From the NCBI RefSeq assembly GCF_900141765.1, contig NZ_FSRK01000002.1, positions 744,001 through 808,000 of the forward strand: DNA of 64,000 nt, written 5' to 3'. Position numbers and translations under genes: made by a program. Shown one piece after another: positions 50,962-59,727 of this stretch (position 1 is its first letter; each line of letters begins with the position of its first letter). Under the pieces are notes generated by a model. That model made no database searches, was not told the origin of the DNA, and was given only the letters and a program-made list of their open reading frames with translations. Source of the DNA: Epilithonimonas zeae (lineage in GTDB: Bacteria > Bacteroidota > Bacteroidia > Flavobacteriales > Weeksellaceae).

Positions 50962-53064
50962 ATGAAAGGATTTATTTTTTTAGGAGTGTTCATTGCTCCA
51001 TTTTATTTTTCTCAAACTACAGATTCTACACAAGTTACAAGTATTCAGGCTGTAGAATTTACCAAAAGAACACCAACTGCGAAAGCAATTATTAATGTTC
51101 AAAAAGATTTAGCAGATAAAAATTTGGGCCAGGATTTGCCGATTCTTCTAAAAAATCAAATGTCTGTCATTTCAACTTCCGATGCAGGAAATGGTGTTGG
51201 TTACACAGGTTTTAGAATCAGAGGAACGGCCGGAACCAGCATCAATGTGATGATGAATGGTGTGCCTTATAACGATTCAGAATCTCAAGGGACTTTCTTC
51301 GTTAACGTTCCGGATTTGACAAGCTCAGCATCGCAAATTGTGATTCAGAGGGGTGTTGGAACTTCAACGAGTGGCGTTGCGGCTTTTGGTGCTAGTGTTA
51401 ATGTAATTTCCAAAGATCCAGAAGAGGCTTTTTCTGTAAAAACGGATGACTCTTATGGCTCATTCAATACTTACAAATATTCTGCAGAAATCAATTCGGG
51501 GAAATTTTGGAAAAACCGTTTGTCTGTGATGGGACGATATACGCATATCCATTCTGATGGTTATATTGACAGAGCTTCTTCCAATCTTTATTCTTATAAT
51601 TTTTCTGCTTTGTTTCAGGAGAAAAATACGGAGTTAAGGTTTTTAGCTTTTGGAGGAAAAGAAAAAACTTATCAAGCTTGGAATGGTGTTGATAGAGCAA
51701 CTTGGGAGACTAATCCAAAGTTCAATTATTCAGGAGCAATCTATGATGCAAACTGGGAAAATATCGTAGATTTTTATGATAATGAGACGGATAATTACAG
51801 ACAAAATCATTATCAATTATTATGGAATCAAAGATTTTCTGACAATTGGAAATTAGAAACTACAGCGCATTATACCAAAGGAAAAGGGTATTACGAAAAT
51901 TACAAGCAAGGCGATCCTTTTGCACGATATAATTTACCTAATCAATTGGTGAATGGAGCTGAAGAAGAGTACGGCGATTTTATCAGAAAGAAATGGTTGG
52001 ACAACAATTTTTATGGTATGATTTCTACTTTGTATGGAAAGTTGGGCAATCTTGATTTGAATATTGGGGCGGTTGCCAATCAATATTATGGAAAACACTT
52101 TGGCAATGTAACAGGCGTTTTTATACCAGAAATCAATGAGTTTGAGTATTACAGAAACCGGTCTTTGAAAAATGAAATTTCCGGATTTGCAAAAGCAATT
52201 TATAAACTCAATCAATTCGAATTCTTTGGAGATTTGCAATTGAGAAACATTGATTATGATACAAAAGTGATTACCCAAGGTGATAAGGAAGGTTTGGATT
52301 TAGATAGAAAATGGACGTTCTTTAATCCGAAAGTCGGGATTAATTATAATATTGAAAACGGAAAAGTGTTTTTGTCATATGCCAATGCACATCGTGAGCC
52401 AAACCGAGACGATCTTTTTGCAAATCCGAGCACAAAAGAAGAAACCCTACACGATTTTGAGGCAGGTTGGGAACAGCAATTTGGAAAGGTTGTGTTGACG
52501 GCTAATGCCTATTATATGGATTACCAAAATCAGTTGGTTTTGTCTGGTAGAATCAACAATATAGGCGAGTTTATTCGTGAGAATGTGGACAAAAGTTATA
52601 GATTAGGTATCGAATTATCCGCTCAGAGTAGACTTTCAGAAAAAATTCAGTTAGGAGCCAATTTATCTTTGAGTCAGAATAAGATTAAAGAAATCAATTC
52701 GGTTCAAAATGATGCAGATGTTGTTTTGAAAGATTCTGATATTTCTTTTTCGCCTAATATCATTGCGAATGGAAATGTGGTTTATTCGCCATTCAAAAAT
52801 TTCAATCTTGGTGTTACAGCGCAATATGTGGGCAAACAATATTTGGATAATCTAGAAACTGCTGATAATCAATTGAAAGATTACTTGGTTCCAGATTTCA
52901 ATATGTCTTACAAGTTACCATTACAGAAACAAGAAGTGACTTTTAGATTTTTATTAAATAATTTCACTAATACTAAGTATGTCAACAACGGTTTTAGTGG
53001 ACCATATTACTTCTCACAAGCCGGAATTAACTTCCTTTTTGGGGTTTCTTTGAAGTTTAAATAA
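50962..53064 (+). CDS. TonB-dependent outer membrane receptor, probably for thiamine compounds
   Basis: The 700-residue protein has a signal peptide (MKGFIFLGVFIAPFYF) and a plug domain (about 55-150: LPILLKNQMSVIST, GFRIRGTAGTSINVMMNGVPYND, GTFFVNVPDLTSSASQIVIQRGVG). A 22-strand-type barrel follows, ending in FGVSLKFK. The CarboxypepD_reg-like N-terminal domain of SusC-type receptors is absent. The TPP riboswitch in its leader indicates uptake of thiamine or its phosphates or precursors. A cytoplasmic membrane transporter such as PnuT is not next to it. Confidence 0.9.
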   Translation: MKGFIFLGVFIAPFYFSQTTDSTQVTSIQAVEFTKRTPTAKAIINVQKDLADKNLGQDLPILLKNQMSVISTSDAGNGVGYTGFRIRGTAGTSINVMMNGVPYNDSESQGTFFVNVPDLTSSASQIVIQRGVGTSTSGVAAFGASVNVISKDPEEAFSVKTDDSYGSFNTYKYSAEINSGKFWKNRLSVMGRYTHIHSDGYIDRASSNLYSYNFSALFQEKNTELRFLAFGGKEKTYQAWNGVDRATWETNPKFNYSGAIYDANWENIVDFYDNETDNYRQNHYQLLWNQRFSDNWKLETTAHYTKGKGYYENYKQGDPFARYNLPNQLVNGAEEEYGDFIRKKWLDNNFYGMISTLYGKLGNLDLNIGAVANQYYGKHFGNVTGVFIPEINEFEYYRNRSLKNEISGFAKAIYKLNQFEFFGDLQLRNIDYDTKVITQGDKEGLDLDRKWTFFNPKVGINYNIENGKVFLSYANAHREPNRDDLFANPSTKEETLHDFEAGWEQQFGKVVLTANAYYMDYQNQLVLSGRINNIGEFIRENVDKSYRLGIELSAQSRLSEKIQLGANLSLSQNKIKEINSVQNDADVVLKDSDISFSPNIIANGNVVYSPFKNFNLGVTAQYVGKQYLDNLETADNQLKDYLVPDFNMSYKLPLQKQEVTFRFLLNNFTNTKYVNNGFSGPYYFSQAGINFLFGVSLKFK

Positions 53065-53122
53065 AATTTTAATGTTGATTATTAATTAGTTATGTTGTTT
53101 TTAAGGTCTGATTGTAAATTTT

Positions 53123-53154
53123 TTGCTATTAACTTAAAATTAATATTAGATTTA
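53123..53154 (+). promoter_or_regulatory. probable promoter of the T9SS cargo gene
   Basis: TTG at 53123-53125 and TAGATTTA at 53147-53154 are 21 bases apart; the second box has one mismatch (A for G). Transcription would start near 53158, about 66 bases before ATG 53224. Confidence 0.5.
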
Positions 53155-53223
53155 CAGATAGTTCAAAACATTTTTGTGAGGAATGGTTTGAATGATTTAT
53201 ATAGACCTTAAAAATTAACATTT

Positions 53224-53895
53224 ATGAGAAAATTTTATTCTTTAGCACTTGCTATGCTTGCAGGTGTGGCTGTATCGGCGCAATTAACAACCCAAGTAGT
53301 AAGCGCTGGCGTTTTCAAACTAACTTATGGTGCAGCTAATGATTATTCATTTTATGATCCAGGGTTTGAAGTTCCAACATTCTATGTCCATACTTGGATT
53401 ACACAAGCTGATAATTCTGCAAACATATCTTATGATGATTCTTGGAACAACTCTAATGTTACAATGAACTGGAGCGCAGCTGATAATGCTTACGTCGGTA
53501 TAATTGATTTGAATACAAAAACATTCACCAATACTAATAATATTGTCTCTGGCGGTACAACAGTTCAGAAAGTGGGGATTGTTTTCAAAGATCAGCAAAA
53601 TGGTGCAAGTAAACAATCTGCCGATTCTTCCGTTGTTGGACCAACAACGCTTGCTACAATGGCAGTTTCAGAATCTAATGGAAAGTCAAAATCTCAGGTT
53701 GCAGCCGGAAAATTATTTACTTCTGTAAAAGGAAATCTGGATATTACAGTTTATGATTTCGGAGGAAAAGTAATCAAGACCTTAAAAGTAAACGCAAATG
53801 GAAATCCAATTGATCTGAACCTTTCTCAAAAAGGAATGTTCTTGGCAACGATTTCTGGCAACAACATCTCAGAAGTTGTGAAATTTGCATACTAA
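53224..53895 (+). CDS. secreted protein with type IX sorting-like C-terminal domain
   Basis: The 223-residue protein has a signal peptide (MRKFYSLALAMLAGVAVSAQ), a beta-rich middle that includes SFYDPGFEVPTFYVHTWITQADNSANISYDDSWNNSNVTMNWS, and a final domain of about 65 residues. That domain (GNLDITVYDFGGKVIKTLKV...IDLNLSQKGMFLATISGN..SEVVKFAY) looks like a type A sorting domain of the type IX system. The middle resembles carbohydrate-binding or starch-binding-like folds but this is uncertain. It is alone and ends at a strong terminator. Confidence 0.83.
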   Translation: MRKFYSLALAMLAGVAVSAQLTTQVVSAGVFKLTYGAANDYSFYDPGFEVPTFYVHTWITQADNSANISYDDSWNNSNVTMNWSAADNAYVGIIDLNTKTFTNTNNIVSGGTTVQKVGIVFKDQQNGASKQSADSSVVGPTTLATMAVSESNGKSKSQVAAGKLFTSVKGNLDITVYDFGGKVIKTLKVNANGNPIDLNLSQKGMFLATISGNNISEVVKFAY

Positions 53896-53919
53896 CTTTA
53901 ATTAATTCATATCAAATCA

Positions 53920-53946
53920 AAAAGGTTGCTGTAAAAGCAACCTTTT
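53920..53946 (+). terminator. hairpin terminator
   Basis: AAAAGGTTGCT pairs exactly with AGCAACCTTTT around a five-base loop and is followed by a T-rich stretch, 24 bases after the stop at 53895. Confidence 0.88.
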
Positions 53947-53973
53947 ATATTTTCTTTAACATCAAAAATTATG

Positions 53974-53981
53974 TAGTTTTG
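53974..53981 (+). promoter_or_regulatory. -7 box close to the start of the HU-like gene (possible leaderless mRNA)
   Basis: TAGTTTTG matches TAnnTTTG and ends five bases before ATG 53987. With the usual spacing, the transcript would begin at or next to the start codon. A clear TTG at -33 is not seen. Confidence 0.45.
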
Positions 53982-53986
53982 TGGCG

Positions 53987-54664
53987 ATGAATTTTGAATA
54001 TCTTTTATATCAATATCTTCTGAAGCATAATAGGGCAGAAGTTCCGGAATTTGGTGTTTTCGAACTTACCAAGGAATCTGCCAAAATTGATGCAGAAAAC
54101 TCTATTATTATTCCTCCGAAAGAAACCGTTACTTTCGAGTATAATCCGTCTGGTTACGACAATCAGCTAGCAAAATATATTGCTGATGAAACCAATTCCA
54201 ATCTTTTCATTGTTCAGATGAATTTGAAAAATGAAGTGGCAAAGTGGTTTCAGAAATTACAGACTGAAAATGTTCTTAATCTTGAGAATCTAGGACAATA
54301 TCAATTAAACGAAGATAACAAGGTTGTTAAAGTAACAGATAATGATGATGATGTCTTTGGTTTTGAAAAAGTGGATTTGCAACATCTTAAAACTTTAAAA
54401 TCAAAAAATAATTTTACAGAAGATTACAGCTTTAATAAAAGTGTAATCTGGACTTTTCTAAGTGTAATTGTTGTTGGAGTAGCAGCGTTATTTCTTTTTG
54501 GAGACCAAGAATTAATATTCGGAAAATCATCAAATATCCCGAAAAAACAAATTGTCAAAACAGTTGAGAAATTAAAAGTTTCGGTCGCTCCCAAACAAGA
54601 TTCTATAAAAACAGATAGTATAAAACCTACAACTAATGCAAAAATCCAAAAAACCAATAGATAG
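53987..54664 (+). CDS. HU-CCDC81-like membrane protein
   Basis: From ATG 53987 the product is 225 residues; a GTG at 53981 lies inside the promoter box and is not used. The N-terminus (MNFEYLLYQYLLKHNRAEVP...FGVFELT) resembles the HU-like CCDC81 domains of Bacteroidota, which often precede a membrane helix and SPOR domain. A helix is at about 150-170 (WTFLSVIVVGVAALFLFG) with a short Lys/Thr-rich tail instead of SPOR. Its end overlaps the thioesterase start by 29 bases. A role in cell-wall or DNA contact is not established. Confidence 0.72.
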   Translation: MNFEYLLYQYLLKHNRAEVPEFGVFELTKESAKIDAENSIIIPPKETVTFEYNPSGYDNQLAKYIADETNSNLFIVQMNLKNEVAKWFQKLQTENVLNLENLGQYQLNEDNKVVKVTDNDDDVFGFEKVDLQHLKTLKSKNNFTEDYSFNKSVIWTFLSVIVVGVAALFLFGDQELIFGKSSNIPKKQIVKTVEKLKVSVAPKQDSIKTDSIKPTTNAKIQKTNR

Positions 54665-55160
54665 CCTTACGGTAATGACGAATATTGTCTTACCCAACGA
54701 AACCAATTCATTAAGAAATCTTTTCGGAGGCGAACTGTTGTCAAGAATGGACAGAGCGGCTTCTATCTCAGCAACAAGACATTGCGAAAGAAGAGTTGTA
54801 ACGGCGTCTGTTAATCACGTTTCTTTCAATCATCCGATTCCAGAAGGTGGAATTGTCGTTTTGGAATCCAAAGTTTCCAGAGCATTTGGAACTTCTATGG
54901 AAATCTATGTGGATGTTTGGTTGGATGACCCGATTAATCAGACAAAAATTCAAACCAATGAAGGGATTTATACTTTCGTGGCAGTTGACGAGTTCAATCG
55001 CCCGATTCCAATTCCTCAGTTGGAGCCAGAAACAGAATTAGAAATCATTCGTTTCGATGCTGCTTTACGAAGAAAAGAATTATCGTTAATCCTTTCCGGA
55101 AGAATGAAACCTGCAGATTCTGTGGAACTCAAAAAATTGTTTTTAGGCACAGAAGAATAA
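54636..55160 (+). CDS. acyl-CoA thioesterase (hotdog fold)
   Basis: The 174-residue protein has the hotdog family segments LTVMTNIVLPNETNSLRNLF, GGELLSRMDRAASISATRH and VVTASVNHVSFNHPI, as in YciA/cytosolic acyl-CoA hydrolases. It would hydrolyse acyl-CoA to free acid and CoA. From ATG 54636 it overlaps the previous gene by 29 bases; the next ATG is at 54675, but this would cut part of the first conserved strand, so 54636 is preferred. It ends at a strong terminator. Confidence 0.93.
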   Translation: MQKSKKPIDSLTVMTNIVLPNETNSLRNLFGGELLSRMDRAASISATRHCERRVVTASVNHVSFNHPIPEGGIVVLESKVSRAFGTSMEIYVDVWLDDPINQTKIQTNEGIYTFVAVDEFNRPIPIPQLEPETELEIIRFDAALRRKELSLILSGRMKPADSVELKKLFLGTEE

Positions 55161-55164
55161 ATAT

Positions 55165-55189
55165 ACGAGCTTTTATTAGCTCGTTTTTT
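55165..55189 (+). terminator. hairpin terminator after the thioesterase
   Basis: ACGAGCT pairs with AGCTCGT around a six-base loop, followed by TTTTT, a few bases after the stop at 55160. Confidence 0.85.
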
Positions 55190-55201
55190 GTGATATTTAA
55201 A

Positions 55202-55233
55202 CTAAAACCTTCGACCTTATTTCTAAAACCTTC
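55202..55233 (+). promoter_or_regulatory. two direct repeats CTAAAACCTTC upstream of the dehydrogenase
   Basis: CTAAAACCTTC occurs at 55202-55212 and 55223-55233, exactly 21 bases apart (about two helical turns). The second copy ends three bases before ATG 55237. Such phased direct repeats could be a regulator site, or just a small duplication. Confidence 0.35.
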
Positions 55234-55236
55234 CCA

Positions 55237-56169
55237 ATGAAAATCATTCAACTCGATAAAAATCATCCATTAATTTCTGAACAATTGACTGCAAAAGGTT
55301 TTGTAGTGGAAGAAGACCATTCTTCAACTTACGATGAGGTTTTGGAAAAGATTGAAGATTATGAAGGAATCATCATCCGAAGCCGAATACCATTGGATAA
55401 GAATTTTTTGACCAAAGCTTCTCATCTCAAGTTCATTGCGAGAGTAGGAGCAGGAATGGAAAATATCGATACTGAAACAGCTGGGAATTTAGGAATCAAA
55501 TTAATTAATTCGCCGGAAGGAAACCGAGATTCTGTTGCGGAACACGTTGTTGGAATGTTGTTGATTCTGATGAACCGATTATTCATTGCGTCTAATGAAG
55601 TGAAAAACGGAATCTGGAAACGAGAAGAAAATCGTGGTGATGAATTGTTGGGAAAAACTTTCGGGATCATTGGTTACGGAAATATGGGAAAAGCAACGGC
55701 AAAAAGACTTTCAGGTTTTGGTGTTGAGGTTATTTTTTACGATATTTTACCTAATCTTTATGATGAATTTGCAACGCAGGTTTCTTTGGAAGAACTTCAA
55801 AAAAGAGCAGATATTCTGAGTCTTCATATTCCTTTGACAGAACAAACTCATTATTTGATTGATGAAGAATTTATTTCAAAAATGGAAAATAATTTTTATT
55901 TCGTCAATACGGCTCGTGGAAAAAATTTAAAAACTAAAGCTTTAGTACAAGCCATTGAATCAGGCAAAGTTTTAGGTGCTTGTCTGGATGTTTTGGAATA
56001 CGAAAAGTCATCTTTTGAAAATCTGGAAACCGAAAATCAGGATTTGAAGTATTTATTAGATTCTGAAAAAGTGATTGTTACGCCGCATATTGGAGGATGG
56101 ACACATCAAAGTAAAGAAAAACTTGCTCAAGTTATCGTTGATAAAATTCTTGGAGATTTTAAAAATTAA
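55237..56169 (+). CDS. D-2-hydroxyacid dehydrogenase (phosphoglycerate dehydrogenase-like)
   Basis: The 310-residue protein has the NAD motif GKTFGIIGYGNMGKA (about 141-155), RVGAGMENIDTE near the catalytic domain, and the active-site Arg (VNTARGK), Glu (VLEYE region) and His (VTPHIGGW). There is no C-terminal ACT domain, so it is the short form. It may act as phosphoglycerate dehydrogenase in serine synthesis or on another D-2-hydroxy acid. It stands alone between two terminator or leader regions. Confidence 0.9.
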   Translation: MKIIQLDKNHPLISEQLTAKGFVVEEDHSSTYDEVLEKIEDYEGIIIRSRIPLDKNFLTKASHLKFIARVGAGMENIDTETAGNLGIKLINSPEGNRDSVAEHVVGMLLILMNRLFIASNEVKNGIWKREENRGDELLGKTFGIIGYGNMGKATAKRLSGFGVEVIFYDILPNLYDEFATQVSLEELQKRADILSLHIPLTEQTHYLIDEEFISKMENNFYFVNTARGKNLKTKALVQAIESGKVLGACLDVLEYEKSSFENLETENQDLKYLLDSEKVIVTPHIGGWTHQSKEKLAQVIVDKILGDFKN

Positions 56170-56272
56170 ATCTCGAAACATTTCTCCACATTTAACAATT
56201 CTTAAGAAAATTGATGTCTTCTAAAAACTCATTTTATGTTAACTTGCGAGCCTTAACGAAGTTTGGAGAACA

Positions 56273-57526
56273 ATGAATTTTAGAAAAATAATTACAGTCG
56301 GTCTAGCAGTCGCAACCATCATTTCCTGCAAAAAACAAAAAGAAGAAACAGCAGAAATTTACCAATCCAAACTTCCCAATTACAGCAACGTCGATTTATC
56401 CAAAGTATTTACGCCAGCAGAATCTACTTTAGAAAACGAATCCACAATCCTTCCTGTCATCAATAATTATTATCAGAAGGTCTGGGAGCAAGGTGACCTA
56501 AGTGGTGGAATTCTTGTTGCTAAAGGTGATAAAATTATCTTCGAAAAATACAGAGGTTTTGGCAGAGAAAATAAACAAATGCCAATTGATGAGAATACGC
56601 CGCTTCACGTAGCTTCAGTTAGCAAAACAATGACAGCAATGGCTGTTTTGAAACTGGTTGAAGGAGGAAAGCTAAGATTAGAAGATGATTTGACTAAGTT
56701 TTTTCCAAAGTTTCCTTATAAAGATATTACGGTTTTCAGTTTGTTGTCACAGAGAAGCGGACTTCCAAAATATGAACATTTTGACCAAGGCATCAAACCT
56801 GCTCCGGAAGAATTAAAAAAAGACTTCATTACGAATCAGGATGTTTTGGATATGTTGATTAAATACAAGCCGGAATTGGCGCGACTTTCTAATACTGGCT
56901 TTATGTATTGCAACACCAACTTTGCTTTGCTAGCGCTGATTGTAGAGAAAGTGACTGCAACACCCTTTCCGGAAGCGATGCAGGAGATTGTTTTCAAACC
57001 ATTGAAAATGAATCATACCTTTATATTCCAGAAAAAAGATATTCCGACAGCTTCACAATCCTTCTTTAGCGGTTACAGATTATATCCTTTGGACAAACTG
57101 GATTTGATTTATGGCGACAAAAATGTTTACACAACGCCAAAAGATTTATTGAATTTTTCAGTCGCTCTCTTTTCAAAAGATTTTTTGAAACCTGAATTGG
57201 CGAACAAAATCTTCGAACCTTACAGCAACGAGAAAAAAGGCATTAACAATTATGGTCTTGGTTTCCGAATGAAGGAGTTCGATAATGGCGAAAAATTGAC
57301 TTATCACAATGGTTGGTGGCACGGAACCAATTCGGTTTTTGCGCATCTTCTTAAATCGAAAGTGACGATTATTGCTATTGGAAACAAGTATTCACAAAGA
57401 GTTTATTCCGCATTGTCGTTATCTGGATTGTTTGAAAATTTCCCTTTTGAAATGGAAAAATTCAATAAGACAATGAATCCTAAAGGCACCTCGGCGGAAA
57501 GTGATTCCGCAAATGTTGGAGATTAA
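56273..57526 (+). CDS. beta-lactamase-like serine hydrolase lipoprotein
   Basis: The 417-residue protein has a lipoprotein signal (MNFRKIITVGLAVATIISC). The class C beta-lactamase/esterase fold shows SVSK (115-118, nucleophile Ser and Lys), the Tyr of YCN in FMYCNTNFALLA, and HNG in TYHNGWWHG. It may be a peptidase or esterase rather than a resistance enzyme; the family (COG1680) covers many functions. The last about 20 residues are polar. Confidence 0.9.
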   Translation: MNFRKIITVGLAVATIISCKKQKEETAEIYQSKLPNYSNVDLSKVFTPAESTLENESTILPVINNYYQKVWEQGDLSGGILVAKGDKIIFEKYRGFGRENKQMPIDENTPLHVASVSKTMTAMAVLKLVEGGKLRLEDDLTKFFPKFPYKDITVFSLLSQRSGLPKYEHFDQGIKPAPEELKKDFITNQDVLDMLIKYKPELARLSNTGFMYCNTNFALLALIVEKVTATPFPEAMQEIVFKPLKMNHTFIFQKKDIPTASQSFFSGYRLYPLDKLDLIYGDKNVYTTPKDLLNFSVALFSKDFLKPELANKIFEPYSNEKKGINNYGLGFRMKEFDNGEKLTYHNGWWHGTNSVFAHLLKSKVTIIAIGNKYSQRVYSALSLSGLFENFPFEMEKFNKTMNPKGTSAESDSANVGD

Positions 57527-57561
57527 AATATTTTATATATTTACTAAAAAATAATAACTCG

Positions 57562-58248
57562 ATGAATAAGCTTAGTCTGATACTCACTCTCACTTTATTG
57601 ACTTTTTTAACAAATAAATTTTCCGCTCAAAATGGGAATTCTAATATTACTAATGGTAATACCAATAGAGAAACACTTGTTATGAGGTCTGGGTACAAAA
57701 GTACTATCGAAACAAAAGGTTCCCCATATTTATATAAGGAATACAAAAAAGCAAGAATCGCTAATAACAAAGTTTTAGTTGATATGCGTTACAATGCATA
57801 TAAAGATGAAATTGATATTGTAAATAATGGGCAAAATATGACAATTTATAAAAGGACAGAGTATTCTCCAATCCATATTATTGATAGTGATGAATATTTA
57901 TACTTATTAGAATATCCATTCAAAGGAAAAAATCTAACAGGTTACTTATTTGAGGTTAAAAAATTTGCTGATTTTGCAATTTTCATGAAAATTTCTAAGG
58001 ATTATGAAAAAGGTAGATATGCACAAGATTCTTTTGATATTGATAAAGAGAATAGTTATGAAGATTTGCCGGATATATTTTATATACAAAAAAGCAACGG
58101 AGAAATTTTAGAAATGCCAAATAGAAAGAAAAAATTAATTGAAATATTCCCGGATAAAAAAGATAAGATTGAAAAAACAATTAAAACGGATAAAATTGAT
58201 ACGCAAAATTTGAATACTTTATCACAAATTTTCACAGCCCTTTCATAA
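57562..58248 (+). CDS. secreted protein of unknown function
   Basis: The 228-residue protein has a signal peptide (MNKLSLILTLTLLTFLTNKFSAQ). The mature part is rich in Lys, Asn and Tyr, with GSPYLYKEYKKARIANNKVLVDMRYNA and a lysine-rich C-terminus. I do not recognise a domain. It lies 35 bases after the serine hydrolase gene and 170 bases before the ECF operon. Confidence 0.75.
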   Translation: MNKLSLILTLTLLTFLTNKFSAQNGNSNITNGNTNRETLVMRSGYKSTIETKGSPYLYKEYKKARIANNKVLVDMRYNAYKDEIDIVNNGQNMTIYKRTEYSPIHIIDSDEYLYLLEYPFKGKNLTGYLFEVKKFADFAIFMKISKDYEKGRYAQDSFDIDKENSYEDLPDIFYIQKSNGEILEMPNRKKKLIEIFPDKKDKIEKTIKTDKIDTQNLNTLSQIFTALS

Positions 58249-58418
58249 AATATTTTATTTTAAATAAATTGATTATCAGAACTTTAATGATTATTAAAGT
58301 TCTTTTTTTATTTTTGATGTAATAAATTATGATTGACAGATGTCTTACTTTTAAACAACCAAGAAATTATAAGGTTTCAAGATTAAAAGCTTTTAACCTC
58401 AAACATTAAACTGAATCT

Positions 58419-58937
58419 ATGACTCAAGACAACTTTAAACAAACGGTTTATATTCTCAAGGATGAGATGTATCGTTTTGCGAAAAAGTTTTTGATGAGCG
58501 CAGATGAAGCCGAAGATGTCGTAATGGATTTAATGATGAAATTTTGGCAAAAAAAAGATGAATTAATGGTTGTGGAAAATTTGAAAAGTTTTGCCCTGAG
58601 AAGTGTAAAAAATGAATGCCTGAACCGTCTGAAACATCACGAAGTTAAACTCGGATTTGCAAGTCAAACAAGACATAAATCAGAACTTTATCAGATAGAA
58701 ACCAATAATATGAGAGAGCAGATTTTGGGATTCATTAACCAACTGCCCGAGAAACAAAAAATGGTCATTCACTTAAAAGATGTCGAGGAATATGAGATTT
58801 CAGAGATTTCGGAAATTATGGAGATGGAGGAAAACGCAGTCCGCGTGAACCTGATGAGAGCCAGACAAAAAGTGAAAGATTCAATTAACAAACTTTATGA
58901 ATATGAAAACAGACAGATACAAGGATTGGGAATCTAG
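58419..58937 (+). CDS. ECF-type RNA polymerase sigma factor
   Basis: The 172-residue protein has region 2 (SADEAEDVVMDLMMKFWQK...LKSFALRSVKNECLNRLKHH) and region 4 (LPEKQKMVIHLKDVEEYEISEISEIMEMEENAVRVNLMRARQKVKD). It overlaps the following membrane protein gene, typical of sigma/anti-sigma pairs. The first gene of an operon with GIN and DUF4252 proteins. Confidence 0.93.
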   Translation: MTQDNFKQTVYILKDEMYRFAKKFLMSADEAEDVVMDLMMKFWQKKDELMVVENLKSFALRSVKNECLNRLKHHEVKLGFASQTRHKSELYQIETNNMREQILGFINQLPEKQKMVIHLKDVEEYEISEISEIMEMEENAVRVNLMRARQKVKDSINKLYEYENRQIQGLGI

Positions 58938-59628
58938 ATTCTTCGAAGGCGAAGAGTTGACGCCGGAAGAGCATCTGTTTCTCAAAAACGAAAGTGATAA
59001 TCCTTATTTTTCTTTTCTGAATGAAGAGAAACAGGATAAATTAGATATAAGCTTCGAGGATTTCTTGAAGAAAACCGAAAAGCCAAAAATAGTTGCACTT
59101 CCGGTTGTAAAAAGAAAATCTTACACACAATATTGGATGGCTGCAAGTTTGGTTATGCTAATGGGAATCAGTGGATTTTGGATGTTCAATAATCCCGAGA
59201 ACATAGCACCTCAAGTGGCTAATCATACTGTAAAGCCTAAGAAAGTTGAAACACCAAAAGCATTTCCAGTTGAAGAAACTCAGACTCGACAGCCGGTTTT
59301 AGCTCAAGAAAATACACAGCCAGAAAAGCAAACAATTGAGAAGAAAAATATAGTTAATAATCAACATTCAATAACACAATTTGCTTCTCATCAACCGAAA
59401 GAAATTAATAAAACCAATAATCAACCCCAAAATCAAGTAAACTCAGATTCGGACTACAACCCAAATTATGTTATCATCAATGGAAAACCAATCTACAACG
59501 AGCAGGAGGCTATTGCTATAACAGAGGATACTTTTAATTATTTTGCAAGTAACGTTACCCAAACCATAAATCACGCAGAATCTGCCCAAAATCAATCATT
59601 GGATTTTTACAGGATTCTTAATTTTTAA
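58903..59628 (+). CDS. probable anti-sigma factor (single-pass membrane protein)
   Basis: From ATG 58903 the product is 241 residues; another ATG two codons upstream also exists. The cytoplasmic part (MKTDRYKDWESRFFEGEELTPEEHLFL) is followed by a helix at about 75-95 (WMAASLVMLMGISGFWMF) and a Pro/Gln/Asn-rich periplasmic region. Position and layout fit an anti-sigma factor; no zinc-binding anti-sigma motif is visible. It overlaps the sigma gene by 35 bases. Confidence 0.8.
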   Translation: MKTDRYKDWESRFFEGEELTPEEHLFLKNESDNPYFSFLNEEKQDKLDISFEDFLKKTEKPKIVALPVVKRKSYTQYWMAASLVMLMGISGFWMFNNPENIAPQVANHTVKPKKVETPKAFPVEETQTRQPVLAQENTQPEKQTIEKKNIVNNQHSITQFASHQPKEINKTNNQPQNQVNSDSDYNPNYVIINGKPIYNEQEAIAITEDTFNYFASNVTQTINHAESAQNQSLDFYRILNF

Positions 59629-59727
59629 TATCAATCAAAATGAAATCGCTATCTACGAATCTTCTGAAATAGTACTAACGAAATGGCGATTGCATAAGAC
59701 CTTAGACAACAATTTATAAAATTACTT

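Noticed and set aside
56273-57526. Antibiotic resistance beta-lactamase
   Set aside because: The SxxK and YxN motifs are shared by many esterases and peptidases of this fold. The lipoprotein form and lack of resistance context give no support for drug resistance.
58333-58348. TTGAC-agat-GTCTT upstream of the second ECF sigma gene as a further Crp/Fnr site
   Set aside because: Only three of five bases pair in the second half, so it is too weak to call.
59640-59672. Ten-codon frame MKSLSTNLLK between the anti-sigma gene and the GIN gene
   Set aside because: Too short, no distinct start context, no sign of conservation visible.
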